Of a stretch of DNA of 64,000 nt, positions 37,404 to 46,695 are shown piece after piece. Location: positions 62,001 through 126,000 of the forward strand of contig NZ_BCWX01000004.1 in NCBI RefSeq assembly GCF_001894805.1. The letters are read 5' to 3'. This stretch comes from Rhodococcus globerulus NBRC 14531. GTDB lineage: Bacteria > Actinomycetota > Actinomycetes > Mycobacteriales > Mycobacteriaceae. Both the position numbers and the translations under genes were made by a program. The notes under the pieces were generated by a model. It was not told the origin of the DNA, ran no database searches, and saw only the letters and a list, made by a program, of their open reading frames with translations. Position 1 is the stretch's first letter. Every line of letters starts with the position of its first letter.

Positions 37404-38144
37404 TCAGTCGGTTCCACCCCATGCGATCGGAGTATCGAGCAACTCCGGGTAATGCTTGAGCTCGTAACGCCAGATACCGGCAATGTGCTCTTCCATAGCC
37501 GTCAACGCCGCAGCGGGGTCGCCGTCTGCAACCGCGAGATAGATCTTCTCGTGAATGTCGCAGGTCGCGACTCGGCTACGCATCGGGTACTCCATGCCCA
37601 TGACCGTTCCGTCGAGCATGTCGAGCAAAGCATGAATGAGGTAGGCAAAGAGAACGTTTCCCGAGCCTTGGGCAATTGTGTCGTGGAACACCCGGCTCAT
37701 CTCCACGAAGATCTGCTCGTCGTCGAGATTTGCGCGCTGATGTTCGACACAGTGTTTGAGCTCTGCCAATTGTTCTTCGCTGATCCGTTCTGCCGCAAGC
37801 TTGGCCATCATCGGCTCGAGCGCGGTTCGGGCCTCGACCACAGTCCGGAACGGGGCGCTTTCGAATTGAAGCAGGAGCGTGATCGCCGTCGCGAGGGCAG
37901 TACTGTCCGGCTGCTGAACGATCGGGCCACCACCAGGCCCCGGTTTGAGCGCAAGCACGCCTTGTAACTCCAGGAATCTCAACGATTCCCGGAGTGTGCC
38001 TCGCCCTACCTCGTACTCCTCGAGCATCACTCGCTCAGGCGGCAGCCGATCACCGACCTTGTTACCGCGCCGGTTGATATCTTCAACGATCCGCTGTGCG
38101 ACAAGCATCGCAGTCTTCTGCGGACGCAACGTTGCCCGTACCAC
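37404..38144 (-). CDS. GntR-family regulator, FCD (FadR-like) domain
   Basis: Regulator of about 246 residues. The N-terminal winged helix has the GntR signature LPPERVMLEEYEVGRGTLRE; the rest is an all-helical FCD effector domain (VVEARTALEPMMAKLAAERI; EQIFVEMSRVFHDTIAQGSG). FCD regulators usually sense carboxylic acids or acyl-CoAs and repress transcription. I chose GTG 38144 because GGAGG stands 8 bases before it; GTG 38159 also opens the frame. It is the only non-LysR regulator in the window and lies centrally. Confidence 0.9.
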   Translation of the reverse strand: MVRATLRPQKTAMLVAQRIVEDINRRGNKVGDRLPPERVMLEEYEVGRGTLRESLRFLELQGVLALKPGPGGGPIVQQPDSTALATAITLLLQFESAPFRTVVEARTALEPMMAKLAAERISEEQLAELKHCVEHQRANLDDEQIFVEMSRVFHDTIAQGSGNVLFAYLIHALLDMLDGTVMGMEYPMRSRVATCDIHEKIYLAVADGDPAAALTAMEEHIAGIWRYELKHYPELLDTPIAWGGTD

Positions 38145-38159
38145 TCCACACACCTCCAC

Positions 38160-38303
38160 CAGCCATGATTTCCCGAGCAGGAGTTCGAGAATGGCAATTC
38201 CTGACTATGTTTACCTCATCCGGTGGCCGCATCACAATGCAATCCAGGTAATTGATGATCAACGTCGGAAATCAGCACGTTCGACTTGCGCTACCCAGTG
38301 AAT
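38160..38303. promoter_or_regulatory. Upstream region of the GntR gene
   Basis: No gene. It contains the perfect palindrome TTGAT-G-ATCAA (38252-38262), similar in half-site (TTGAT) to the larger palindrome at 41541-41566. GntR/FCD proteins often repress themselves, so this is a candidate operator. Confidence 0.4.
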
Positions 38304-39044
38304 TCACATATGGCGTCCGCCGGTCACTTCGAGCACGGCCCCCGTCATGTAGCTGGACATGTCGCTCGCCAAGAACAGCACCACCGACGCAACTTCGTTC
38401 GGTTCCGCGGCGCGGGCCATCGGGATCTCATCCAACTTCTGCTGCCAGATCCGCTCGGGCATTGCCTCGGTCATGGCGGTCCGGACCAAGCCTGGCTGCA
38501 CGGCGTTGACACGAACGTTCTTGAACGCCACTTCCTTTGCCGCCGCTTTTGTCAGACCGACAATCCCGGCTTTGGCCGCGGAGTAGTTCGTCTGACCGAG
38601 CAAACCCACTTTTCCGGATATCGACGAGATGTTGATGATTGCGCCGCTCTCACGCTCACGCATACGTGCAGCCGCAGCCCGGGTGCCGTTCCACGCTCCC
38701 TTGAGATGCACGGCAATCACGTCGTCGAAATCCTGCTCGGTCATCTTCCGCATCGTCGCGTCGCGGGTCATGCCGGCATTGTTCACGAGCACGTCAAGTG
38801 GGCCGAAGGCCGATTCGGCCAGATCGATCATCGATTCGACCTGCGCACTGTCTCGTACGTCGCAGGACGCGAACCGTGCGACAGTCTCGCCGCCGAGTTC
38901 TGCCACCGCTCCTGCTCCGACTTCACTGTTGATGTCCCCGATGACAACCTTGGCTCCCTCGGCGACAAAGGTGCGGGCAATCTCGAGTCCGATCCCCTGC
39001 GCGCCACCGGTAACCACGGCGACCTTTCCGCTCAACAATCCCAT
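38304..39044 (-). CDS. SDR (duplicate of the SDR at 18281)
   Basis: FabG-like SDR of 246 residues: TGGAQGIG at 12-19, Ser141, Tyr154, Lys158. About 85% identical by eye to the 18281-19021 protein, with no insertions or deletions, and with the same leader (CGAATGGAGT) before the ATG. Here it is the third gene, after ACAD and CoA-transferase, whereas in the other copy it is second. Likely the same reaction on a related acyl-CoA. Confidence 0.92.
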   Translation of the reverse strand: MGLLSGKVAVVTGGAQGIGLEIARTFVAEGAKVVIGDINSEVGAGAVAELGGETVARFASCDVRDSAQVESMIDLAESAFGPLDVLVNNAGMTRDATMRKMTEQDFDDVIAVHLKGAWNGTRAAAARMRERESGAIINISSISGKVGLLGQTNYSAAKAGIVGLTKAAAKEVAFKNVRVNAVQPGLVRTAMTEAMPERIWQQKLDEIPMARAAEPNEVASVVLFLASDMSSYMTGAVLEVTGGRHM

Positions 39045-39101
39045 GCCAACTCCATTCGTCTGTAATGTTTTTCGGGCAATCGATCACGATGGGTCCTGTA
39101 G

Positions 39102-40304
39102 CTATTGCACGATGCCCGACGTGCGCATCGACTCGATCTGCTCGGCAGAGCGTCCCAACGAGCCGAGAATGGCGTCCGTCTGCTGGCCGAGAGCCGGCAC
39201 GGCATCCATCCGCATCTCCACGTCTTCGAAGGTCATCGGAGGAAGCACTCCGCGAATGGGACCGGCCTCGGTGCCAACCTCTCGCCATCGATCCCGGGCC
39301 TCGAGCTGCGGGTGCGCCAGAAGCGCTTTCATGTCGTTGAGCTGCGCCGCGGGAACGCCTGCCTGCGCCAACTTGTCATCCAAGTCCGCTGTCTTGAACT
39401 CCCGGGTCAGCTCGGCCACCAGCGCATCAACTTCACCGCGGTGCTGGACCCGAAGGATATTCGTGGCGAACCGCGGGTGGTCGGCGAGATCGGGCCGACC
39501 GAACACCTCGGTGACCAATTGCCTCCACCCTCGATCGTTCTGCACGCCGATCAGGATCTGCCCGTCGAGCGTCGGATACGCGTCGTACGGCGCGATCGAG
39601 GCGTGACTCAGACCCATTCGTTTGATCTGCGTGTCCTGATACATCTGCATGTACATCGGATGCCCCAGCCACTCGACTGTCGCGTCGAACATCGCGACGT
39701 CGATCGTGGCACCCGCGCCAGTGCGCTCGCGGCGGAACAGTGCGGCCTGAACGGACGTCAACGCGTACAGTCCTGCCGCAATGTCGGATGCGGGAACACC
39801 TGTCTTGGTTGCAGTTTCAGGTGTTCCGGTAATCGAACACAATCCGGTCTCCGCCTGCACGAGCATGTCGTAGGCCTTGCGATCCTTGAGCGGGCCCGCC
39901 GTACCGTAGCCGGTCATGTTCACGACAATCAGTTCCGGATGATTGCTGCGCAGCGCTTGCGCACCGAGTCCGAGACGTTCCGCGGCGCCGGGTGCGAAGT
40001 TCTGGATGAAGACGTCTGCCGTCGCGATCAGATCGATAATCGCCGCGCGCCCCTGCTCTGATTTGAGGTCGACACAGATCGATTCCTTGTTGCGGTTCAG
40101 CCATACGAAATGCGAGGCCAGGCCATGCACAGCGGCGTCGTAGTTGCGCGCGAAGTCACCTTCCCCGATCCGTTCGACCTTGATCACACGCGCGCCCAGA
40201 TCGGCGAGGTGACGACTGGCGATCGGAGCCGCGACGGCCTGCTCGAGGCTTACGACGGTGATTCCGTCGAGCGGCAAACCTGCGGAAGCTGCGGAATCCG
40301 ACAT
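39102..40304 (-). CDS. Family III CoA-transferase (CaiB/BaiF), duplicate of 17051
   Basis: CoA-transferase of 400 residues. Catalytic Asp207 lies in DVAMFDATVEW, and the CoA-binding region LADLGARVIKVERIGEGDF is intact. Clearly paralogous to 17051-18259 over the full length. It begins 2 bases after the ACAD stop, closer than in the first copy. It would move CoA onto the substrate acid from a product acyl-CoA, saving ATP. Confidence 0.92.
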   Translation of the reverse strand: MSDSAASAGLPLDGITVVSLEQAVAAPIASRHLADLGARVIKVERIGEGDFARNYDAAVHGLASHFVWLNRNKESICVDLKSEQGRAAIIDLIATADVFIQNFAPGAAERLGLGAQALRSNHPELIVVNMTGYGTAGPLKDRKAYDMLVQAETGLCSITGTPETATKTGVPASDIAAGLYALTSVQAALFRRERTGAGATIDVAMFDATVEWLGHPMYMQMYQDTQIKRMGLSHASIAPYDAYPTLDGQILIGVQNDRGWRQLVTEVFGRPDLADHPRFATNILRVQHRGEVDALVAELTREFKTADLDDKLAQAGVPAAQLNDMKALLAHPQLEARDRWREVGTEAGPIRGVLPPMTFEDVEMRMDAVPALGQQTDAILGSLGRSAEQIESMRTSGIVQ

Positions 40305-40306
40305 GA

Positions 40307-41497
40307 TCAGCGCCCCGTCCCGCCGGCTGCGGCCTTCTTGGCCTGGTTGACCAGACCCCCGCCGATGATGAGTCGCTGGACCTCGCTGGTGCCCTCGTAC
40401 AGGCGCAGCAGTCGCACATCGCGGTAAATACGTTCCACGGGCACTTCGCGCATGTACCCGGTGCCACCATGGATCTGCACAGCGAGATCAGCTGCCTTTC
40501 CGACCATTTCGGTGCAGAAGAGCTTCACGGCCGACGGTCCGATCCGACGGTCTTCGCCGGAGACGTAGCGAGCGGCCACCTCGCGAACCATCGCACGACC
40601 GGCCATCACACCCGTAGCGATGTCGGCAATCATTGCCTGCACCAATTGGAAGTCACCGATCGCGGTGCCACCCTGCATTGCCGTCGCGGCATAGGCCACC
40701 GCTTCGTCGAGGGCACGCTGCGCGGAACCGACAGACAGCGCAGCAATGTGCACGCGACCGCGGGCGAGCGAGGTCATCGCCGCGCGGTAGCCCACATCCT
40801 CGGAGCCGCCTACCAGAGCAGAGTTCGGGACTCGCACGTCGGTGAAGTGGACGTCCGCCGTCCAGGCGCCTTCCTGACCCATCTTGCGGTCCTTCGGGGC
40901 GACCTGCACACCCTCGGTGTCGGCTGGAACCAGGAACACCGCAATACCGGTGCCGTTCTCGTCCGCCGGACGCGTGCGGGCGAACACGACGAACAGGTCG
41001 GCGAGTGGCGCGTTCGTGATGAATCGTTTCTCACCCGAAATGACCCAATCCTCACCCTCACGTACCGCTTTGGTTCGGAGACCTGCCGGATTGGAACCCG
41101 CTCCGGGTTCTGTGAGCGCAAAGGAGGCCACGACATCTCCGGAGGCAATGCCCTCGAGCCACTGTTGCTTCTGCTCGTCCGTGCCGAAATTGACCAGCAC
41201 CTGGCCTGCGATGCCGTTGTTGGTGCCGAACATGGATCGCAGGGACAGCGAGGTGTAGCCGAATTCCATTGCCAGTTCGACGTCCTGCGTCAGATCCAGT
41301 CCCAGTCCACCCCATTCCTGAGGTATGGCATATCCGAAAAGGCCCATCGCAGCAGCATTTTTGCGGATGTCCTCGGGAATACTGTCGGTGTCCGCGATCT
41401 CCTGCTCACGCGGAACAACGCCCTTGCGGATGAACTCACGTGTCTGTCCCAGGATGTCTACGAAATCTTCCGGACTGACTGCAGTACCTGATGTCAT
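40307..41497 (-). CDS. Acyl-CoA dehydrogenase, duplicate of 19061
   Basis: ACAD of 396 residues, with FALTEPGAGSNPAG and catalytic-base position Glu368 in LYEGTSEVQ. The frame runs open to 41827 antisense to the SDR gene, but MTSGTAVSPEDFVDILGQ at ATG 41497 is the family start, with AGGAG 10 bases away. Very close to the ACAD at 19061. It is divergent from the SDR at 41589; the shared 91-base region contains a large palindrome. Confidence 0.92.
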   Translation of the reverse strand: MTSGTAVSPEDFVDILGQTREFIRKGVVPREQEIADTDSIPEDIRKNAAAMGLFGYAIPQEWGGLGLDLTQDVELAMEFGYTSLSLRSMFGTNNGIAGQVLVNFGTDEQKQQWLEGIASGDVVASFALTEPGAGSNPAGLRTKAVREGEDWVISGEKRFITNAPLADLFVVFARTRPADENGTGIAVFLVPADTEGVQVAPKDRKMGQEGAWTADVHFTDVRVPNSALVGGSEDVGYRAAMTSLARGRVHIAALSVGSAQRALDEAVAYAATAMQGGTAIGDFQLVQAMIADIATGVMAGRAMVREVAARYVSGEDRRIGPSAVKLFCTEMVGKAADLAVQIHGGTGYMREVPVERIYRDVRLLRLYEGTSEVQRLIIGGGLVNQAKKAAAGGTGR

Positions 41498-41540
41498 ACT
41501 CGCAATACTCCTCACAGTGCCCGCACGTGTCAACGGATTG

Positions 41541-41566
41541 TATAGATTGATTATCATCAATCTATA
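41541..41566. promoter_or_regulatory. 26-bp palindromic operator in the divergent ACAD/SDR promoter
   Basis: Perfect arms TATAGATTGAT (41541-41551) and ATCAATCTATA (41556-41566) around TATC. It sits midway between the two start codons, with a TATA-like sequence at each end, so one bound protein could control both directions. The TGATTATCATC core recurs in other promoters of this window. Confidence 0.7.
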
Positions 41567-41588
41567 ACACGCCTGAAAGGAACCGTCG

Positions 41589-42380
41589 ATGAGTACCACT
41601 GGACGTTTGGCCGGAAAGACTGCCTTGATCACCGGGGCAGGCTCGGGGCTCGGCCGAGCCACCGCGCTGCGCTTCGCACAGGAGGGCGCAGAAGTTGCGT
41701 GTGTCGACCTGAATCTGTCTGCAGCACAAGAAGTTGCTCGCGAAATCGCCGACCAGGGAACACGGGCAATCGCTCTCGCGGCCGACGTGTCCTCCGCTGC
41801 CGATTCCGAGAAGATGATCGCGGACACAATCGATCAACTCGGCCGGATCGACATCCTGTTCGCCAATGCCGGCATTGCCGGTACGGGTAACGCCGCAGAC
41901 ATCACCGAGGATCTGTGGGACAAAGTCATCGACATCAACCTCAAAGGCGTGTGGCTCTCGGCGAAATACGCTCTGCCACACATGATCGAACGCGGCGAAG
42001 GTGTCATCATCAACCAAGCCAGCATGGGCGGACTGGTAGGGATCAACGGCATCTTCCCGTACACCGCAGCCAAGGGCGGCGTCATCGCGATGACCAAGCA
42101 GATGGCAGCCACGTATGGGCCGAATGGTGTACGCGTGAACGCAATTTGCCCGGGGACCATCCCCACTCCCCTGGTCTACCGCTCACGGGAAGAGCGCGGC
42201 GACGCTCCCGCCGACAACAACCACTCCATCAAGGATGCCGAAGTGGCGAAACGTTTTCCGCTGCAACGACTCGGAGTTCCGGACGACGTCGCAAATCTTG
42301 CGCTGTTCCTCGCAAGCGACGAGGCGAACTGGGTCACCGGCGCAATCTACGCCGTCGACGGCGGTCGCAGCGCAATCTGA
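41589..42380 (+). CDS. SDR oxidoreductase
   Basis: Classical SDR of 263 residues: TGAGSGLG near 15-22, ANAG near 95, and YTAAK. It has an insert near residue 200 (SREERGDAPADNNHSI) in the substrate loop. GAAAGGA precedes the ATG. A U-tract hairpin follows. Divergent from the second ACAD/CoA-transferase/SDR module and probably co-regulated with it through the 26-bp palindrome. Confidence 0.9.
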   Translation: MSTTGRLAGKTALITGAGSGLGRATALRFAQEGAEVACVDLNLSAAQEVAREIADQGTRAIALAADVSSAADSEKMIADTIDQLGRIDILFANAGIAGTGNAADITEDLWDKVIDINLKGVWLSAKYALPHMIERGEGVIINQASMGGLVGINGIFPYTAAKGGVIAMTKQMAATYGPNGVRVNAICPGTIPTPLVYRSREERGDAPADNNHSIKDAEVAKRFPLQRLGVPDDVANLALFLASDEANWVTGAIYAVDGGRSAI

Positions 42381-42410
42381 GAACAGTCGACGAAAGAGGC
42401 GAAGGTCGAC

Positions 42411-42445
42411 AAAAGAGGCGGAACCCTTGGGGCACCGCCTCTTTT
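42411..42445. terminator. Bidirectional intrinsic terminator
   Basis: Perfect 11-bp stem AAAAGAGGCGG (42411-42421) with CCGCCTCTTTT (42435-42445). The A-run on one side and T-run on the other give a classic terminator in both directions, between two convergent SDR genes. Confidence 0.9.
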
Positions 42446-42457
42446 GCGTATGACAGA

Positions 42458-43228
42458 TTACTGCGCGGTGAGTCCGCCGTCAGCGGCCAGCGTGGAACCG
42501 GTGATGTACGACGCCTCATCCGAGAGCAGGAAGGAAATGACCGACGCCATCTCGCCCGTTTCGGCACGGCGAGCCAGCGGCGTTTGCGCCAGCGCGGTGC
42601 TGGTCACTCCGTTGGTCTCGCGGGCCTTGCGGGCCAACTCGGTATCGACGACGCCGGGGCACAGGCAATTCGCTCGAATTCCCTTGTCTGCGTAACCGAT
42701 AGCGACGGAACGTGTCAGTCCTACGACGCCACTCTTGGATGCGTCGTAGCTCGGGGTGTTCTTGTTCGCCGAGATCAACGACGCCACCGACCCGATGGTG
42801 ACGATGCTGCCACCACCGGCGCGCTCTATGTGCGGAAGAGCAAACTTCAGTACCAGGAACGAACCGGTGAGGTTGACCCGGATAACCGAATCCCAGTCGT
42901 CGAACGCCATTTCGCCGGCAAGTGACGAGCGTGCAATGCCGGCACACGTCACAGCACCGTCGATACCGCCGAGATGCTGCGCAACCTGCTCCGTGGCTGC
43001 GGAGACCGATGCTTCGTCGCCCACGTCGCAGAGCACGCCGATCGCAACGCCACCGGCGGCAGTAATCTTGGTCGCAAGCGCCTGTGCCCCAGCTTCATCG
43101 GTGTCGAGGATGCCGATTGCTGCGCCCTCTTCCACCAAGCGCGCAATCGCCGCGGCACCGATGCCACCGACGCCGCCACTGACAACGATGCGTCGCCCCA
43201 GATGACGGTCCTTCGTAAACTTCTGCAT
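42458..43228 (-). CDS. SDR oxidoreductase
   Basis: Classical SDR of 256 residues. The glycine motif is SGGVGGIG near residues 17-24; TCAG replaces the usual NNAG near residue 95, an odd variant. Catalytic Ser lies in TIGSVAS and the Tyr/Lys pair in YDASK. The frame opens further upstream, but MQKFTKDRHLGRR (ATG 43228) gives the normal start. It is 10 bases after the mycofactocin-type SDR. Last gene of the DctP-amidohydrolase-SDR-SDR series. Confidence 0.88.
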   Translation of the reverse strand: MQKFTKDRHLGRRIVVSGGVGGIGAAAIARLVEEGAAIGILDTDEAGAQALATKITAAGGVAIGVLCDVGDEASVSAATEQVAQHLGGIDGAVTCAGIARSSLAGEMAFDDWDSVIRVNLTGSFLVLKFALPHIERAGGGSIVTIGSVASLISANKNTPSYDASKSGVVGLTRSVAIGYADKGIRANCLCPGVVDTELARKARETNGVTSTALAQTPLARRAETGEMASVISFLLSDEASYITGSTLAADGGLTAQ

Positions 43229-43238
43229 CAGAGATCTC

Positions 43239-44069
43239 TTAACTGACCCGGAGGCCACAGTCGACGGGCAGGGATACGCCGGTGACAAATCGAGATTCGT
43301 CAGAGGCCAGGAACAGGACGGCATGGCTGATGTCTTCGGGCTCGACCCATGCGGTGTCGAGAGGGTTGCGGCCCCGAGCCCGCTCGCGCAGGTCCTCGAT
43401 GGTCGGGTTTTCCTTGTCCGGGTTGAATACTCGCAGAGTGGAGTCACTGAACAACATCGCTGTTCCCACGTTGCCGGGATGGACGGTGTTGACCCGGATC
43501 TTGTGCGGCCCGAATTCGTTGGCCAGGGTCTTCATCAAACCCTCGACACCACTCTTGGATGCGTTGTAGTGCGCGACATTTGCCGAACCCTTGAACGTCA
43601 CAGCTGAGGAGGTCAGGACGATCGAACCACCCTTGCCTGCCTTGATCATGTGCGGCGCAGTTGCCTTGACGGTACGCCAGACACCGGTCAGGTTGATGTC
43701 GATCATGTCCTGCCACTCGTCCGTGGACAGGTCGAGTGTCGGAATGCAACCGCAGACGCCGGCGTTGGCGCTGACGATATCGATACCGCCGAATGCTTCG
43801 ACCGCGTCGTTCGCAACCGCGTTCATGCCGTCCTGGTCCCGGACATCGACCTTGCGGATGAGGATTCGACGGCCGAGTTCCTTGACCAGTCGCTCGGTTT
43901 CACGCAGATCGTCTTCGGTTGCCATCGCGTATTCGAGCGAATCGATGTCTTCACATGCGTCAGTCGCGACGATGTCGGCACCTTCAGCAGCGAGGCGAAG
44001 CGCGTGCGAACGCCCCTGTCCGCGTGCCGCTCCGGTGATGAATGCAACTTTGCCTGATACTCGACCCAT
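43239..44069 (-). CDS. Mycofactocin-type SDR (carveol-dehydrogenase-like)
   Basis: SDR of 276 residues. The opening GRVSGKVAFITGAARGQG and the long insertion after beta-2 (about residues 37-70, rich in Asp/Glu) are the hallmark of the mycofactocin-coupled subfamily, which holds its nicotinamide tightly and gives electrons to mycofactocin rather than free NAD. The active site is Ser in TSSAVTF and YNASK. The family includes carveol and related terpenoid-alcohol dehydrogenases of Rhodococcus. No mycofactocin biosynthesis genes are in the window. Confidence 0.88.
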   Translation of the reverse strand: MGRVSGKVAFITGAARGQGRSHALRLAAEGADIVATDACEDIDSLEYAMATEDDLRETERLVKELGRRILIRKVDVRDQDGMNAVANDAVEAFGGIDIVSANAGVCGCIPTLDLSTDEWQDMIDINLTGVWRTVKATAPHMIKAGKGGSIVLTSSAVTFKGSANVAHYNASKSGVEGLMKTLANEFGPHKIRVNTVHPGNVGTAMLFSDSTLRVFNPDKENPTIEDLRERARGRNPLDTAWVEPEDISHAVLFLASDESRFVTGVSLPVDCGLRVS

Positions 44070-44173
44070 TACTGATCCTTTTCTTCTCTATTGATCGAAA
44101 ATTTTCCAGGACGGTCGGTGATGCGCGAGGAAAATCGGATCACCCTACCGGCCATGACCTTTCACACGATCTT

Positions 44174-45061
44174 CTAGCCGGCGAGATTCAACAACCGAGC
44201 CGGGTTGTCGCACGCCATGGTACGCAGGTCGTCTTCCGACACACCTTCATCCCAGAGCGCATTGATATAACTCTGCAGCCCTGCGCCAGGCTTCGGAACA
44301 TTGCAACTCCAGCCGTAATCGGTGGAAACAACCGCCCGGTCCGGCCCGATCAACTTGATCGCGTCGATCACGTTGCCGAAGGAAGACGGGGCACCCATGC
44401 AGGTGTGGGCGGTCAACTCGATGAATGCGCCGAGTTCGGCCAACTCCAGTGTCTCCGGAACACTCAATCGCGGTCCGGTGGTCTCGTGCATGGCGTGCGT
44501 GACCAACAGGTTTCCACGCGTACCGAACTCACGCGCGACGGCAAAATGCTCCGCCTTCGAGATGTGTCCGGTAGCAAGGACTCCACCATGTTCGATCACA
44601 AGGTCCATGATGGTTCGAACCTCGGGAAGTATCTGGCCGTCGTTGTCCACCACGCGCAACCCTTCGGTGACACCAAAGAATTTCTCCACCGTGACGGGTG
44701 CATCCTGCTGCGCCGATATCGTGGGAAGCCACACCACCTGAGCGCCGTTACGCAGTGCCACTTCGACAGCGTGTGAATTCAGGCCACCAACGGGATGATC
44801 GCAGCAGATACCGGCAATCGTGCGGACCCCGGGAACCGCCTTGTTGGCGAGGTGAGCGGCCGTCGTCGAAGGAAATTCGTGGGCTTTCAACACGATTGCC
44901 TTCATACCCAGGGTTTCCGCTTCAGCAGCAGCCTCGATCGGATCCACACTGTGCGGCACCTTGGCGAGCTTTTCCACGAGGGGCTCCGGACCGAAATGGC
45001 AATGCATGTCGATCGCGTCCTCGAGATGAATGGGAGACTGCCCCGAATCACGTTGCGTCAT
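44174..45061 (-). CDS. Amidohydrolase-like metal hydrolase (DUF6282-like)
   Basis: TIM-barrel hydrolase of 295 residues. Metal-ligand motifs are DMHCHFGPE (His20 and His22 region), the LKAHEFPS Lys/His region near residue 58, TGHISKAEH, THAMHE and STDYGW. These fit a PHP/amidohydrolase-fold enzyme and I recall similar proteins named DUF6282. The role is unknown; a lactone or decarboxylase-type reaction is possible. It follows the TRAP binding-protein gene by 75 bases and precedes the mycofactocin SDR. Confidence 0.72.
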   Translation of the reverse strand: MTQRDSGQSPIHLEDAIDMHCHFGPEPLVEKLAKVPHSVDPIEAAAEAETLGMKAIVLKAHEFPSTTAAHLANKAVPGVRTIAGICCDHPVGGLNSHAVEVALRNGAQVVWLPTISAQQDAPVTVEKFFGVTEGLRVVDNDGQILPEVRTIMDLVIEHGGVLATGHISKAEHFAVAREFGTRGNLLVTHAMHETTGPRLSVPETLELAELGAFIELTAHTCMGAPSSFGNVIDAIKLIGPDRAVVSTDYGWSCNVPKPGAGLQSYINALWDEGVSEDDLRTMACDNPARLLNLAG

Positions 45062-45136
45062 ATGCTGTTACTCCGCTCTCTAGCGCGTCGACTCCTGTAC
45101 ACAAGCCGCGGCCTCATATCAATGCCAGACGATCGA

Positions 45137-46420
45137 TCAGGACGGACGATTCGGGAGGAAGACCTCTTCGAAGAGCCTGTCGACAAACGGCCCGATGTCG
45201 ATCTTGCCCGGCGCGTACCAGTCGGCAAATCCGTTGTAGTCGGACTCGTTGGTGTACCCGAGATCGGCAACGATCTTGGACCACTTGGCAGCCAGTTCCT
45301 CGGCATTCGCTGCGAACTGTGCACCGTCCTCGAAGGTGGAGTTCTTCGCCAGATCATTCACGATAGACTTGTTGGTTTCCTGCAACTTCGCGCGAAGCTC
45401 CGGGTCGAATGCCTGCACGGATCCGCCTGCAGCCCGAATTGCGTCGACTGCCTCAACAGTGATCGGCCAGATCTTGTCTTCGATGCTGCCCGAGATGAAG
45501 GTCTTCATACGATCCCAGAGCAACTGCCGCGCCACCAACGGCAGTTTGTTCCAGACTTCCTGGTTGATGACCATGTTTCCGGTCGGTACGGCCAAGCCTG
45601 CATCTGGGTCGATGACGACTTCATGTGCGGCCTCGATGAATCCACCCAGAATTCCCACGGCGGGGCTCGACATACTGCAGTCGACCACGCCACGCTGAAG
45701 TGCTTCGTACAGTTCGGTGTATGCCACCGAAGTGGCGTTGCCGCCGATCGCTTTCACCTGTTGCGTCCCGGCCGTATTACCAACGGAGATGTTGGCACCC
45801 TTGATTTCGGAAGACGTAGTTCGCGCCTCCGTGCAGAACAAGGCATTCACACCGGCGTTGTAGGCCGGAAACATCAGTTTCATGTCCCTGTCTGCGAATT
45901 CCGCCACGATCTCCGGCGTCTTGAAGGCAAGTTCAGGTGCCCATGCGTTGGACTGCAAGGCACCGGTCACGACCGACTGATCCGACAAGACACTTGTGTC
46001 GAGCAGCGCTGCCGTAGCGGGGTATTCCTTGGGCTCGTAGATGGCAACAACCTGACCGATGTCGAGACGTCCGTCCCGCACTGCGTCGTCGATCTGAGCG
46101 GCCTTCGCAATGGCATCCGAGTACGCGATGTCGAACTCGATCTTGCCGCCGGACCATTCCTCGACCGACTTCAGATAGTTCTCCAGGAAAGCACCGGCGG
46201 TTGAACCCGCGGCACCGGGTGACTGGGTGTGGAGAGTGATCCGATCGATGTCCGCAAAAGCAGCCTGGTACTCCTCCTTGGAGGCCCCGTATGCCAGGCC
46301 TTGGCCATTCCCGGAATTGCCACCGCCGGTCTCAGCACAACCGGTGAGAGCAATAGCCCCCGCAGCTGCCAGCGCACCAAAACGCAACAGCGCCTTCGGC
46401 TTGTCAGAGAACATCCTCAC
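45137..46420 (-). CDS. TRAP transporter substrate-binding lipoprotein (DctP type)
   Basis: Periplasmic-type binding protein of 427 residues anchored as a lipoprotein (signal ...AIALTGC; Cys28). The TRAP DctP fold is visible in YLKSVEEWSGGKIEFDIAYS, ARTTSSEIKGANISVGNTAG (the conserved Arg-containing ligand region is earlier than usual) and AYTELYEALQRGVVDCSMSS. These systems import carboxylates with sodium. AAGGAG stands 4 bases before GTG 46420, or 10 before ATG 46414. It has its own promoter and is separated from DctQM by an SDR gene. Confidence 0.9.
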   Translation of the reverse strand: MRMFSDKPKALLRFGALAAAGAIALTGCAETGGGNSGNGQGLAYGASKEEYQAAFADIDRITLHTQSPGAAGSTAGAFLENYLKSVEEWSGGKIEFDIAYSDAIAKAAQIDDAVRDGRLDIGQVVAIYEPKEYPATAALLDTSVLSDQSVVTGALQSNAWAPELAFKTPEIVAEFADRDMKLMFPAYNAGVNALFCTEARTTSSEIKGANISVGNTAGTQQVKAIGGNATSVAYTELYEALQRGVVDCSMSSPAVGILGGFIEAAHEVVIDPDAGLAVPTGNMVINQEVWNKLPLVARQLLWDRMKTFISGSIEDKIWPITVEAVDAIRAAGGSVQAFDPELRAKLQETNKSIVNDLAKNSTFEDGAQFAANAEELAAKWSKIVADLGYTNESDYNGFADWYAPGKIDIGPFVDRLFEEVFLPNRPS

Positions 46421-46540
46421 AGGGCTCCTTCTTCGCGGTCCGAAACGGACCTGTACTACCGAGGTTCTTTACAACTACAGCGTGGCCGCAGGCGCACACG
46501 GACAGCAAGGCGTGACGTGATGCGCCTCACTTACATGACA

Positions 46541-46569
46541 ATCATGCGTCTAGATTGCCAGGAAGTCAA
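46541..46569 (-). promoter_or_regulatory. Promoter of the TRAP binding-protein operon
   Basis: Minus strand: -35 TTGACT (46569-46564), 17-base spacer, -10 CATGAT (46546-46541), about 120 bases before the start codon. The spacer (GGCAATCTAG core) and flanks are nearly identical to those of the DctQM promoter at 49761-49789. Confidence 0.7.
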
Positions 46570-46695
46570 GAATTCATGCGAATAATTATTCTCCTTACCG
46601 AGTCTGGCTGATCGGCTCACGGCACGGCGAAGGGTGCCGAATCCATGAAGGACCCGACACCCGTCTCCGCAGCGAATTACGTTGGTGCGCTGTCT

